A DNA stretch of 64,000 bases from Mesobacillus jeotgali (GTDB lineage: Bacteria > Bacillota > Bacilli > Bacillales > Cytobacillaceae). Numbering within the stretch: position 1 is the first letter of the stretch; each line of letters begins with the position of its first letter. Both the position numbers and the translations under genes were made by a program. This document shows, one piece after another, positions 51,524 through 61,245 of the stretch. The notes beneath the pieces were generated by a model. The model saw nothing but the letters and a program-made list of their open reading frames with translations. It had not been told where the DNA came from and did no database searches. The stretch lies in the NCBI RefSeq assembly GCF_900166585.1, contig NZ_FVZC01000008.1, forward strand, positions 939,713 through 1,003,712. Reading direction: 5' to 3'.

Positions 51524-52899
51524 AATCTCTTTATTTGAAATTTGTTGTCATTACGATCGGGATCATGATTTTTAGCAGTATGTCAGCCTTTTTAATATCC
51601 AACGCTTATTATCAGCAAAACTTGAAACTGCAAAACGATCAAAAAATCACTAAAATGGCCCATTCTATTGCCAGGTATACTGCCATGCATGCTGATGTCA
51701 ACTTGAACGAGTACCTGGGGAATATTTCTGCAATTGGCTATCAGATATACCTGGTTGACAGTTCTGGGGAAGGATCTTTTTTTGGCTCACCATTCAGGGA
51801 TAAAAGCCTTTCTGTTTCAACTAAAGAGTATGTATTAAAGGGAAATGTCTTTCATGGCATTTCTCAATTCCCGCAAAAAACTTTTGTAACAGGCTTTTTT
51901 GCAAATGAACTGAAGAATACAATTGGTGTTCCACTAACACATAGCGGAGTAAATTATGCCCTTTTCGTCAGGCCTGATATTAAACTTCTTTTTAATGAAA
52001 TGCATCTTCTATTTGCATGGATGCTGTTCTTCACGATTATTTTGAGTATCGTTATCGTGCTGGTAAGTGCCAAGTATTTGGTAAAACCCATTTCAAAACT
52101 AACAACAGCGACAAAATCTCTCTCCAATGGTGACTTTAATGTAGAACTCGATATTACTCGTCATGATGAATTAGGGGAACTTTCACATAGTTTTTTACGC
52201 ATGGCAAGAAGATTGGAGCAAATGGAAGACATGCGAAAGGAGTTCATATCGAACATTTCTCATGATATCCAGTCCCCTCTATCCAATATAAAAGGATATA
52301 CAAATCTGTTGGAAAATAAGTCAGTAAGCGCAGAAGAAAGAGACCGTTACTTTTCCATTATTAATGGCGAAATTAGAAGGCTGTCTACGTTAACCAAACA
52401 ACTATTACTCCTTGCCACGTTAGACAGCAATGAGGATATCCTGAAAAAAAGACATTATAATGTCGGGCAGCAAATTAAGGAATTGCTGCGAAATTATCAA
52501 TGGCTGATAAATGAAAAAAATATCATGCTCAGTTACACCCTGCCAGATATTGAAATCAACGGGGACCCATCTTTACTGAATACTGTTTGGGATAATCTAT
52601 TGACGAATGCCATCAAATATAATAAAAATGGTGGCAGCATTGATATATCAATAGAAGAAAAAGGAGAAATCCTAGTAGTTACCTTTGAAGATACAGGAAT
52701 TGGATTGAACAAAACCGAAATCGAAAGGATATTTGATCGCTTCTATCGGGCAGATACTTCAAGAGCACGCACAATGGAAGGAACAGGACTCGGTCTTTCG
52801 ATTGTTTGGACAGTTGTTAAGCTCCATGATGGCCATGTTAAAGTAAATAGTACAGCAAAAGAAGGAAGTACTTTTATCATAGAGTTACCAATCAAGTGA
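51520..52899 (+). CDS. Sensor histidine kinase, HssS-like
   Basis: The 459-residue membrane kinase has helix 1 (about 7-28), an extracellular sensor (about 30-165) containing GYQIYLVDSSGEGSFFGSPF, helix 2 (about 168-188), HAMP (about 189-240), H-box FISNISHDIQSPLSN (His about 249), N-box WDNLLTNAIKYNK and G-boxes DTGIGL and GTGLGLS. The sensor phrase and overall layout resemble S. aureus HssS from memory. This supports heme stress as the signal, though close relatives sense antibiotics or ions. Confidence 0.87.
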   Translation: MKSLYLKFVVITIGIMIFSSMSAFLISNAYYQQNLKLQNDQKITKMAHSIARYTAMHADVNLNEYLGNISAIGYQIYLVDSSGEGSFFGSPFRDKSLSVSTKEYVLKGNVFHGISQFPQKTFVTGFFANELKNTIGVPLTHSGVNYALFVRPDIKLLFNEMHLLFAWMLFFTIILSIVIVLVSAKYLVKPISKLTTATKSLSNGDFNVELDITRHDELGELSHSFLRMARRLEQMEDMRKEFISNISHDIQSPLSNIKGYTNLLENKSVSAEERDRYFSIINGEIRRLSTLTKQLLLLATLDSNEDILKKRHYNVGQQIKELLRNYQWLINEKNIMLSYTLPDIEINGDPSLLNTVWDNLLTNAIKYNKNGGSIDISIEEKGEILVVTFEDTGIGLNKTEIERIFDRFYRADTSRARTMEGTGLGLSIVWTVVKLHDGHVKVNSTAKEGSTFIIELPIK

Positions 52900-53112
52900 A
52901 ATATAAACAATTGATCATTCATTACTAATCGACATATTGGCAGCGGGTATTTTTAGTAATATTTTCAAATTGAGTTATAGAATAAACTTATAAAAGGTGC
53001 ACTACACATGAGGGGTAATTTTAACTAAAGGTGCCCTTTTTCCTCTAGGTATGAGGGAAGGATAAGCAATAAAAAGCAAAAAAACTCTCAAAGTTGTTTT
53101 TCTGCAAGCAAT

Positions 53113-53344
53113 CAAAATGTCCCAGAAGCGTATGAACTCTTGATCTTTGATGCACTCTGGGGGATGCAACATTTTTTGCTCATTGGAACTAAGTGGAATG
53201 GTCTTGGGTATGGGTAAATTGGTAGAACCAATATTAAAGGCGTTTAAAGAAAATTGAGTTCCTCTTCATACCTCTTCATCTAGATCAATGGGGCCAGAAG
53301 CCGCTCATTAATTACTAGAAGAAGGGGGATATAATTGGTGGTAA
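53113..53344 (+). pseudogene. zwf: Decayed C-terminus of glucose-6-phosphate dehydrogenase
   Basis: Translating piecewise, NVPEAYELLIFDALWG, VEPILKAFKEN, SMGPEAA and LLEEGGYNWW appear in order, the closing blocks of Zwf, but stops and frame jumps interrupt them. No upstream part remains. It is an old relic; a working zwf must lie elsewhere in the genome. Its flanks (52900-53112 and 53345-53658) hold no gene I can recognise, only AT-rich decayed sequence. Confidence 0.65.
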
Positions 53345-53658
53345 AGTAATACGAGTAAAGCGGATCTAATCCCATTGCCTATTATTGTTTATTATGCTTC
53401 TAAAAATAAACCTGAACTAAAAAGTATGAGCTCCTTTAATCTCTTACGGAAAAGGCAGGACATTATTCCGTATAATCCAATACAGCAAAGATAAACTTCC
53501 TACTTGAACTTTTTAATGTCAACTAGAGAACAAATTAACTATTATATTGACCGTGAATCCTTTATATCTATCTAAAGATAAAAGGTCAGTAGAATTACTA
53601 AAATGGTTTTATGGGATTTGCTAACGAACATCATTTAATAAAAATTATGAAAAAAGGG
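53345..53658. other. Decayed AT-rich intergenic sequence
   Basis: About 300 bases with stops in all frames lie between the zwf relic and the membrane-protein gene. I see no RNA gene or repeat. Confidence 0.4.
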
Positions 53659-53701
53659 AACCCTCTTTCTAAGCTTTTAGATTTTTATTTAGAAAGAGGT
53701 T
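53659..53701 (+). promoter_or_regulatory. Hairpin masking the ribosome site of the next gene
   Basis: AACC(C)TCTTTCTAA (53659-53672) pairs with TTAGAAAGAGGTT (53689-53701), 13 bp with one bulged C and a 16-base loop. The right arm contains the Shine-Dalgarno AAAGAGG of the gene starting at 53706. No T run follows, so it is not a terminator. Translation would require opening the stem, for example by heat, a protein or an antisense RNA. Confidence 0.6.
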
Positions 53702-53705
53702 ATAA

Positions 53706-54326
53706 ATGAGAAAAAAACGAAAACGAAAAATTAGAAATAGGCATATCATTTTGATACTAAGCGTCGCATTAATTTCAATTATCAATAGATCATCGGGTGA
53801 TATTCCTAAGTATTATAAAAATATGGTTTACGTTAGTTCTTTTAACGCTATTTATTATTTGCTATGTAAAAGACATCTTTTATGGGAATCTATCCCATCC
53901 GGAGTAAACTGGTTCACTATTAGAGTAGTTCATACATTTATAATAACCCCTTTATTAGTGCTCGTATTCTTATCCAAAATGCCGCATACCCTGCTTAAAC
54001 AATATACTTACATCATACGGTGGAGTATCGTAAGTACCGCTGTTGAATATTTGATTCACAAAAAGCATTTAATTCTTTATGCGCACGGTTGGAGTGTACT
54101 CTGGTCAGGAATACTATACTTTAAGATGTTTGTGTACAGTCACTTATTTACGAAACACCCGAGACTTACGTTATTCCTATCTCTGTGTTCAACTGTGTAC
54201 TTTATTTTTAAATTCAAGGTTCCATTGAAAATGAAGCACTTTTCAAGGTATTTTGAACTGTTAATTGATGTGTATTTCCATACACCCTTGGTTGAATTAT
54301 TCACAAAAAGGAAAAAAATATTTTAA
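53706..54326 (+). CDS. Uncharacterised polytopic membrane protein (possibly CBO0543 family)
   Basis: The 206-residue protein has a very basic start (MRKKRKRKIRNRH) and four to five hydrophobic helices. The blocks YVSSFNAIYYLLCKRHLLWE and EYLIHKKHLILYAHGWSVLWS recall the CBO0543 family of Bacillaceae membrane proteins, whose function is unknown; this link is from memory and uncertain. The ribosome site is buried in a hairpin directly before ATG 53706. A terminator follows. It is monocistronic among decayed DNA. Confidence 0.65.
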   Translation: MRKKRKRKIRNRHIILILSVALISIINRSSGDIPKYYKNMVYVSSFNAIYYLLCKRHLLWESIPSGVNWFTIRVVHTFIITPLLVLVFLSKMPHTLLKQYTYIIRWSIVSTAVEYLIHKKHLILYAHGWSVLWSGILYFKMFVYSHLFTKHPRLTLFLSLCSTVYFIFKFKVPLKMKHFSRYFELLIDVYFHTPLVELFTKRKKIF

Positions 54327-54360
54327 AATTTGATTCATTATAGAATAATGAATTATAAAA

Positions 54361-54390
54361 AAGGCTCGGTTATATTAACTGAGCCTTATC
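54361..54390. terminator. Terminator between membrane-protein and gerAB genes
   Basis: The stem AAGGCTCGGTT / AACTGAGCCTT (one mismatch) is flanked by A run and T-containing sequence, between convergent genes. Confidence 0.75.
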
Positions 54391-54485
54391 CTGTTTATTA
54401 GCAAATCTAATTGCATTTTGTTACATATTAAATTGTGAAAGGTAACGGAACCGATATTGAGATACTCTTATTTTAAATTAAGCGT

Positions 54486-55591
54486 TTATTGACCCTCATT
54501 TTGGTGGATCATTCCTTTATTTTTTCTCCTTTTTGTCTGTGAAATCCATAATAAAAATAGGGGAAGGGGAAATAGAAAGACCATGTACGTATATATGTCA
54601 ATTGCACGCCCAATTCGAATATGGTCATTTGAGAGATATAGTGCTCCAAAAAAGCCTGCCGCTGCAAGAAAAGTAAATATTGCACGTTTTCCCCATTCTG
54701 ATGATGCCTTCGAAACACTTATTTCATAGGCAATTCGAAAATATAGACTGCATCGGATATAAGTACCAAATGTCATTAGGATTAATGCGTATACATCAAA
54801 ACGATCTATGAAACCTAAGCTTACAATTCTAACAATTTCTGCTGCGGGATAGACAAAGTTTTCCGCTTGCCCAAGTCCAAAAATCGTAATGACACCTGTT
54901 GTTGTAGAGAACATCATTAGAGCATTAAGCAATATTCCGATCACCCATATTAAAAAGAATCGCTTTTGTTCTATATGTTTAATCGGGATACATAACAATA
55001 GCAATAATTCTATCCAAATACTAACGAGGATTAAAGTACCCCAAAAAACAGGGCTCCAGCCAAACTCTAAAATAGGGAGTAGATTATTCCATTTTTTTTG
55101 TCCCGAATCCAAAACGGTGACAGTATGACCAGTGAACATCGTGATAAATGCTAACACACTAGCGGTTAAGGCAATTCGTTTGATACCCTTTGTTGCAGCA
55201 TAAATAAAAAAAATCCAAAACCAGGTGAGGATAGCGATCACCGGGGTGTCCGGCAAGAAAACGATAGCAACGAGATCAATCAGGGAGGCAAGCGAAAAGA
55301 CCATTAAAAATGAAAAATACAAGATGAATATAAATATGCTTATTCTTCCAATCCATTTTCCTAATAACAGGGCCAGCAGTTCTGAAATATTGGTATATGG
55401 ATAATGAATTCGAAGTCGATAAATGGAAAAAAAGCGAATAGAATAGCTATAGGAATCGATATAAAAATGGAAATCCATGCATCCCTTCCGGCAACGTCAA
55501 TTAAGATTGGGAGAATTACAACATGGCCCATGATTGGAATGGTCAGTATCAACAAAAATAGTGTTTCCCACTTGGTTAACAAATTCTTCAC
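54486..55591 (-). pseudogene. Spore germination permease GerAB-type, frameshifted
   Basis: The APC-superfamily transporter-like subunit of a germinant receptor would be about 368 residues with ten helices. The N-terminal frame (from 55591: KWETLFLLILTIPIMGHV) is cut after about 50 normal residues. The rest, from IYRLRIHYPYTNISELLALL, continues in another frame. The break coincides with a run of seven A (55427-55433; T on the coding strand), and adding one base restores a single protein. Start overlaps the gerAC stop by four bases. Either the receptor is inactive in this genome, or the base count is wrong, or slippage is used. Confidence 0.85.
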
Positions 55592-56778
55592 CTGCTAAAA
55601 AAAGACTTAAAAAAGCGATAAGGGTTGTTATCTGGTTTTTGTTGCTCTGGATGAAGGCTTTCATTCGTCAACCCCTGATGAGTTATAAGGGTATTAACCT
55701 CTATATTAATTTCCGCATTAGCGAAAATGTCATCCCATTCAGGCTCAATTCTTTTCCACTCTTTAGGAGATGTTTGGTGAATAATCAATCCGAAATCTGT
55801 TATATCAGTCTCTAGTTCTTGTAGTTTATTTATGGACGAAAGCATAAGCCCCTCAACTTCCTGGGAGATTCTCTTTTCGACTTTCTTGAGAAAGGATTCA
55901 TTAAGCTTTGCCAGTGTCATATTATCGGCAAGTGTTCCCTCGATCTCCGTTTGAATATCTATCTTTAGCTGTTTTCCTTCTAGATGAGGAACAATCTTTG
56001 TCTTGGCTTTTTTTACTTCTAATGATGCCCTATCACGTTCACCCAGCATGGCTGTGATGGTTCCGCCCTTAACTAGATTTAATAGCCAATTAAGCCCCGT
56101 GGATTCTTTTATGTTAAGCTTGCCAACCATTTTATTGTTTTTAATGACAGCTGTACCTGTAATGGCAGTGACCTTTTGATTAACGGAATCTTGAACAGAT
56201 ATAATCGGGACATAAGCATTAAAGTGATGACCAATAAGAAATCGATAAAATTCATAAAGCTTGGTCGGTGTATACACGGAAATAAATTTTGTTTGCTCTA
56301 AGACAGATACAAGCTCTGTAGAAGAAAGATCTTCATATAGAGTAGGGATATTAAAGATTTCCCTCGGATCCTTGTCCGAAATAAAAAGGTAACCATTTAG
56401 TCGGAACATTTGGTCACGCCGAAGAACATCCAGTGCTAAGGGGAAATCTGTTTCCTTTGCCAGCTCTTCACCAATGATAATTGTATTAGTATGTCCAAAA
56501 TTGAGCCGTCTTTTTGTTATGCGGATAAACTCTCGGCCTATTTCAATTAATGAGTCACCCCTTAATTCAAGAATAATATGGTTTCCACTGCTTTTTCCGC
56601 CAGATTGACCTGCTTGTGCACTCGTTGGTTTGATAATTTCAATGCTTCCTTTAATCTCATTTCCATCCTTATCCAACCCAATTCCTTGAACAAAGGCAGA
56701 TTCGCTAATATCTTGGCTATTCCAGCAGCCTGTTAAAATTAAAGGGGTGCACAGAATAAAAGAAAATAGTCGTTTCAT
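55588..56778 (-). CDS. Spore germination lipoprotein GerAC-type
   Basis: The 396-residue lipoprotein of the germinant receptor has signal peptide with lipobox LTGC (about 15-18) followed by WNSQDISESAFVQGIGLD, the family hallmark. The Ger(x)C C-terminal domain spans about 215-375. It overlaps both neighbours by four bases in the order gerAA-gerAC-gerAB. It is exposed on the outer face of the spore inner membrane and is needed for the response to nutrients such as L-alanine. Confidence 0.92.
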   Translation of the reverse strand: MKRLFSFILCTPLILTGCWNSQDISESAFVQGIGLDKDGNEIKGSIEIIKPTSAQAGQSGGKSSGNHIILELRGDSLIEIGREFIRITKRRLNFGHTNTIIIGEELAKETDFPLALDVLRRDQMFRLNGYLFISDKDPREIFNIPTLYEDLSSTELVSVLEQTKFISVYTPTKLYEFYRFLIGHHFNAYVPIISVQDSVNQKVTAITGTAVIKNNKMVGKLNIKESTGLNWLLNLVKGGTITAMLGERDRASLEVKKAKTKIVPHLEGKQLKIDIQTEIEGTLADNMTLAKLNESFLKKVEKRISQEVEGLMLSSINKLQELETDITDFGLIIHQTSPKEWKRIEPEWDDIFANAEINIEVNTLITHQGLTNESLHPEQQKPDNNPYRFFKSFFSR

Positions 56779-58349
56779 TGTTTATCACCTGTATCCGGTA
56801 ATGACTTAACTTTTGTTGATCGTTTGTTTGGTATGAATTTTGGTCGATGTTTAAGCCATTTGGTTGGAAAACGAATAAAAGCATCTTTAAAGTCATGGAA
56901 GTAAGTGGGTGCTAACGGTGACATGTAAGGAACACCAAGTGAGGTCAAGGACACCATATGGGTAACTAAACCAAGTAGTGCAACAATCAACCCGAACGGT
57001 CCAAACAAACTGCTCGAAATTAATAATGCTATCCGAGTCAAGGCTGTGATATCGGCAATCGGGGTAACAATAAATGCGGAAATATAAGAAACTGAGATAA
57101 TCACAATAGTCGGTGCTCCCACAAGGCCAGCTGATACAGCTACTTGTCCCAAAATCAAGGCACCAACAATACTTAATGCCGGCCCTACAGCTTGTGGGAG
57201 TCTTACTCCTGCTTCGCGGACCACTTCAAACATTAAAATCATCAGTGCTATTTCCAACCAAAGTGAAAAAGGCACTATCTCCCGTGCTTCAATAATCGGA
57301 ATAAGAAGATCTGATGGAATCATTTCTTTGTTGAAATTTAGCGCAGAGATGTACAAAGATGGAAGGGTGGTACTTAATATAAAAGCCATGAATCGAATTA
57401 ACCTAATAAATGAACTGTAATAAGGCCTGGAATTGTAATCTTCGATTGATTTTATGTTATCCAGAAAGAAAAGTGGGATGTATAAACTGACAGGGTCTCC
57501 GTCAGTTAAAATTAAAATTCTTCCATCTAAAAGCAAAGCTGATGCCGTATCTGGTCTTTCCGTATTGCCTATTGTCGAAAAAATAGAATAAGGATGGTCT
57601 TCAATATATTGTTCGATATCTCCCGAACTGCGAATCGCATCCACTTTGATCTGATTAAGCCTATTCTTAGTCCGATTGATTATTTCTGGATCTGCAATTC
57701 CTTTAATATAAGCGATTACGATAGATGTCTGGCTAAATTCACCGATTTTTATTGTATCGAACTGTAATGCAGGATGAGAAATTCTTCTTCGCAGTAAAGA
57801 AATATTGACAGCGGATGATTCAATAAACCCATCCCGCGCCCCGCGGACAGCTTTTTCGGATACAGGTTCCTGTACTGCGCGGAGAAATTCAAATGCTTCT
57901 ACATGAACGATTAAACCTTTATCAATACCATCAATAATCACCAACAATTTTCCTTTTAAGACTTCCTGAACAGCAGTTGTAAGTTTCCTTTCATCAGTAA
58001 CCCTTTTGACGGAGAGCTTTTCTTTAATTTCGGTTAGAGGGTCCTGTTCAATATTCTGGAATGGCTCCTCTACAAGTGGTTTTAAAACATTCTCACGGAC
58101 CGTCATTTCCAAGACTAAACCATCAATGAATATAATGAGTACTTGTCGCAATTCACCATTTTGAAAACGAATCGGGAATCGGCGGTATACAACATCCGGA
58201 CTGTTTCCTAACTGTTTTTTAAGATCATATTCATTTTCCTCAATTTTCAACGAAAATGCACATGGTTGATCATTGGCAACCACTGTTTGTCCCATTCCTT
58301 TATTTTGAAATCTATGCATTATTTTTTTGATTTTGGACGGACGTTTCAA
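56775..58349 (-). CDS. Spore germination receptor subunit GerAA-type
   Basis: The 524-residue GerABKA-family protein has a soluble N-terminal region (about 30-290) with PDVVYRRFPIRF and the signature DPEIINRTKNRLNQI, followed by five to six helices with FYPLR-like transitions and the IPFSLWLE-type segment VPFSLWLEIALMILMFE. Start TTG 58349 has AAAGGAG eight bases upstream. It is first of the gerAA-AC-AB operon. Expression should be forespore-specific (SigG), but I could not assign a SigG promoter with confidence. Confidence 0.92.
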   Translation of the reverse strand: MKRPSKIKKIMHRFQNKGMGQTVVANDQPCAFSLKIEENEYDLKKQLGNSPDVVYRRFPIRFQNGELRQVLIIFIDGLVLEMTVRENVLKPLVEEPFQNIEQDPLTEIKEKLSVKRVTDERKLTTAVQEVLKGKLLVIIDGIDKGLIVHVEAFEFLRAVQEPVSEKAVRGARDGFIESSAVNISLLRRRISHPALQFDTIKIGEFSQTSIVIAYIKGIADPEIINRTKNRLNQIKVDAIRSSGDIEQYIEDHPYSIFSTIGNTERPDTASALLLDGRILILTDGDPVSLYIPLFFLDNIKSIEDYNSRPYYSSFIRLIRFMAFILSTTLPSLYISALNFNKEMIPSDLLIPIIEAREIVPFSLWLEIALMILMFEVVREAGVRLPQAVGPALSIVGALILGQVAVSAGLVGAPTIVIISVSYISAFIVTPIADITALTRIALLISSSLFGPFGLIVALLGLVTHMVSLTSLGVPYMSPLAPTYFHDFKDAFIRFPTKWLKHRPKFIPNKRSTKVKSLPDTGDKQ

Positions 58350-58704
58350 CAGGAATGCTCCTTTAAAATGATTTTGGTTATTATTTGTATATATAGAAAA
58401 AATATGTGTGATCAGATATCTAATTCTTTTTCAGAAAAGGGATGCAGAATCTTACTGAAACTGAATTCAAGTTTACTCTTCTTTGAGAATCCAACCATAA
58501 TGACAGCAACCAGCTGTAAAGGCTACAAGTAAAATGTTGATGTTATCAGAATAGTAGGGGTGCTGTGACTTCTTTTCTCGTTGGAGTGGAAAAATCTAAA
58601 GAACGAATCAAAGGCAGCAAATTATTTAATTCATATTAGTAGAGTAAAAGTGTGAAATACTTAAATTTGTTCTCTATATGCAAAATAACTAAGGGGTTGA
58701 AATA

Positions 58705-59477
58705 ATGAAAACATATCCAATTTTAGAGGGAAAAGTAGCGATTATAACAGGTGCAGCCATGGGAATGGGAAAAGCAACTGCAGAGTTATTTGCAGAGGCA
58801 ATGGCGAAAGTTGTTATTGTTGACTTTAATGAAGAAAAAGGAAAGGAAGTAGTAGACGGAATATTAGCAAATGGCCAAGAGGCCTAATTTGTTAAAGTAG
58901 ATGTTTCTAAGCCTGAAGAAGTAGAAAATATGGTGAAAGAAACAGCCGAAAAATATGGCTGTCTCGATGTTGCTGTAAACAACGCTGCTTTGACACTCGA
59001 TGATAAATTTATTACAGAATTAGATGATGAATACTGGGATCGATTAATGAGCGTTGACTTGAAGGGTGTCGTTTTATCAATGAAGTACGAACTGCAGCAA
59101 CTAGTAAAACAAGGAGATGGCGGTTCCATCATTAATATTTCTTCAGTAAGTGGTCTCCGTCCGCAACCGCAAACCTCGGTATACGTAGGTGCTAAACATG
59201 GTGTAGTAGGTTTGACGAAGAATGGGGCTTTAGAATATGGTAAACATAATATTCGAATTAATTCTGTTGCACCCGGTGCAGTAGATACACCAATGTTGCT
59301 GGTGCTATCGAGCAATTTGGATTTGATGCAAAAGAATATGCAAAGAAACTCAGTCTGTTAGAAAGGTTTGCACAGCCGGAAGAAATTGCCCAAGCCACTA
59401 TGTGGTTAGCTTCTGATTATTCTTCCTATGTCACGGGAACAACGCTCCATGTAGATGCTGGATATACAAGTATGTGA
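58705..59477 (+). pseudogene. Short-chain dehydrogenase/reductase, broken by a stop and a frameshift
   Basis: The start ATG 58705 (site AAGGGG) leads into a Rossmann motif, TGAAMGMGKATA, but TAA at 58885-58887 interrupts after 60 residues. The frame then continues (NNAALTLDD, active Tyr in YVGAKHG with Ser in NISSVSG). A shift near 59296 moves the end (from about EQFGFDAKEYAKKL to LHVDAGYTSM) to another frame ending 59477. The whole would be a normal ~257-residue SDR. The N-terminal GxxxGxG reads GAAMGMG. Two independent lesions mark a true pseudogene. Confidence 0.9.
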
Positions 59478-59492
59478 TCTACCCAACAGATT

Positions 59493-59530
59493 AACCTCTT
59501 ATAAATTATTATATGAGGTTTTTATTTTGG
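59493..59530 (+). terminator. Terminator after the SDR pseudogene
   Basis: The stem AACCTCTTATA / TATATGAGGTT (one mismatch) is followed by a T run. Confidence 0.75.
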
Positions 59531-59733
59531 AAGGTCTTTACTATGGATCAACCTAGAAAAGGCGTTTGAGTTAGGCCGTTAAAATATCCTAGGTCCCCTT
59601 TTTAATAACTAAAGAAACGTGTTCATAACCGTTAAAGGACTTTTGGAAATAAATATTTGGTGTTCATGGAGTGTAAACCTGAAGGGGGTTATTCGAATAA
59701 TGCATTGTTCAATACTAGTATTCTTTTTGATTT

Positions 59734-59901
59734 CTATTTATTAGAGTCATGTAATTTTTGAAGTTTATATATAACTTTATCCAATCGTTGACTAAGCTGA
59801 ACTGTTTTAAGACTGTTTAGGCCTTCTGAGATGCCGTTAACAATCATTTTCCTACGAAGATTATTGATGACTAACAACAAACATTCCTTTGAACAATTCA
59901 T
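59734..59901 (-). CDS. Spo0E-like aspartyl-phosphate phosphatase
   Basis: A peptide of 55 residues with the family core LNSLKTVQLSQRLDKVIYKL, where SQRLD matches the SQELD signature that reaches into Spo0A~P. Such proteins dephosphorylate Spo0A~P and delay sporulation. The start chosen is ATG 59901 because GAGGT lies nine bases upstream; ATG 59916 would overlap that site. The gene is alone, with AT-rich gaps on either side (59530-59733, 59917-60180) that show nothing else clear. Confidence 0.8.
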   Translation of the reverse strand: MNCSKECLLLVINNLRRKMIVNGISEGLNSLKTVQLSQRLDKVIYKLQKLHDSNK

Positions 59902-60184
59902 TTTCTTATACCTCATTCACATCCTTATTTAATCAATTATTTTATCATCAGGTTTATTTTTTAGCAAGAATACAGACAACAATCTTAGAATGGAAGCTGT
60001 TTAAGAAATAGCAGATAAATATATAGAAAAGAGGTGTAATCTTATTGCGTGAGTACATGTGCTTTATAATAAAAGATACGACAGGAAAATGGTAAATAGA
60101 TGAACTTAAACCCAAGGGTACCTGTTAAACTGTTTGTGCACTTTTCTTAGAAGCAAGAGGTGAGGGTAAGCACTAAAAATGCAA

Positions 60185-60212
60185 AAAACCCTTGCATTTG
60201 CAAGGGTTTTTA
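60185..60212 (-). terminator. Terminator of the tRNA-Ala gene
   Basis: The 12-bp stem AAAACCCTTGCA / TGCAAGGGTTTT with a two-base loop lies five bases beyond the tRNA 3' end on the minus strand, followed by T. Confidence 0.9.
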
Positions 60213-60216
60213 AGGA

Positions 60217-60289
60217 TGGAGAATAGGGGGCTCGAACCCCTGACCTCAACGCTGCCAGCGTTGCGCTCTCCCAGCTGAGCTAATCCCCC
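60217..60289 (-). tRNA. tRNA-Ala, anticodon GGC
   Basis: The 73-base minus-strand cloverleaf has acceptor GGGGGAT / ATTCTCC (two G-U pairs), a D arm with AGCTCAGCTGGGAGAGC and anticodon stem CAACG/CGTTG around loop CTGGCAG (GGC reads GCC/GCU). The T arm GGGGTTCGAGCCCC and discriminator A are clear. CCA is not encoded (TCC follows). Confidence 0.95.
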
Positions 60290-60366
60290 GTATCTGTTAG
60301 ATAAGGTACAAGAAAGATTATATAACCTTATTGAATGACATGCAAGACAAAGTTTCGCAAATTAGC

Positions 60367-60392
60367 AAAAAAGCCGCCAATCAGCGGCTTTT
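60367..60392 (-). terminator. Terminator after mgtC-like gene
   Basis: The stem AAAAGCCGC / GCGGCTTTT with a six-base middle ends the minus-strand MgtC transcript. Confidence 0.85.
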
Positions 60393-60393
60393 C

Positions 60394-61089
60394 TCATAAA
60401 CCTTCAATTTCAACCCGATTGATGCCATCTATTTCAGACACTGCTTCATAAACATCTGTAGTCTTCCTGCGAAAGTCTACTGTCACAATCAGCTGGACCA
60501 GCTGATTTCCTTCTGCAAGGTCTTTGATGCGGACATTCTTCAAAGCAATTTTTTCAGCTTTTATCCTGGTGATGATATCTGCGATGCTTTCCCGGCTATT
60601 CACATTGAATTGCAAACGAATCTCTTTTTCCCTTAATTGTCTTGGGCCAATGAAGGTCATAAGAAAGGGTATGAATTCGACGCTCACGATTAGAAGAACT
60701 ACACCGGCAATGGCCTCAATATAAAATCCTGCACCAACCGTAATTCCAATCCCGGCTGCACCCCAAATCATCGCAGCAGTAGTCAAACCGGAAATCGTAT
60801 CATTTCCTCTTCGTAAAATTACCCCTGCTCCCAGAAATCCAATTCCGGAAACGATCTGTGCTGCCAGGCGGAGAGGATCCATCGTAATATTGACATCTTC
60901 GTCCCCGGGGAACATGTAAGCCGACTCACTGGATACAATCGTCAAAAGACAGCTGACAATCGATATGACCAGGCTCGTTTTAAGTCCCACCGGTTTTCTT
61001 TTAATTTCCCTTTCGAGACCGATGACAAGGCCCAGGAAAGCAGAGATTCCAAGTTTAAGTAATATTTCCATATCCATAGAATAAATCAT
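60394..61089 (-). CDS. MgtC/SapB-family membrane protein
   Basis: The 231-residue protein has four to five N-terminal helices (about 8-135) with the family block LGLVIGLEREIKRKPVGLKT (about 19-38) and GIGFLGAGVILR, then a cytoplasmic ACT-like domain (about 150-230). Relatives relate to magnesium limitation, acid tolerance or ATP-synthase control. Start ATG 61089 has AGGAG six bases upstream. It is monocistronic, with a terminator close to the stop. Confidence 0.9.
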   Translation of the reverse strand: MIYSMDMEILLKLGISAFLGLVIGLEREIKRKPVGLKTSLVISIVSCLLTIVSSESAYMFPGDEDVNITMDPLRLAAQIVSGIGFLGAGVILRRGNDTISGLTTAAMIWGAAGIGITVGAGFYIEAIAGVVLLIVSVEFIPFLMTFIGPRQLREKEIRLQFNVNSRESIADIITRIKAEKIALKNVRIKDLAEGNQLVQLIVTVDFRRKTTDVYEAVSEIDGINRVEIEGL

Positions 61090-61245
61090 TCTGATCTCCT
61101 GCCCCTAAGTAGATGTAATTACTTTCCCTTAAAATAACGAGTTAAACACAATCATCCAATAAAAATTTAAATTAATGAAAGATAAAAATTACATTTCATT
61201 GTAAAATACATATAATTCATTTGTTTAAAGCAAAGGAGAATGGAA

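Noticed and set aside
60100..60180. Sequence before the tRNA (GAGGTGAGGGTAAGCACTAAAAATGC) resembles 53045-53085.
   Set aside because: Similarity is short and interrupted; it may be a degenerate repeat but is too weak to list as a feature.
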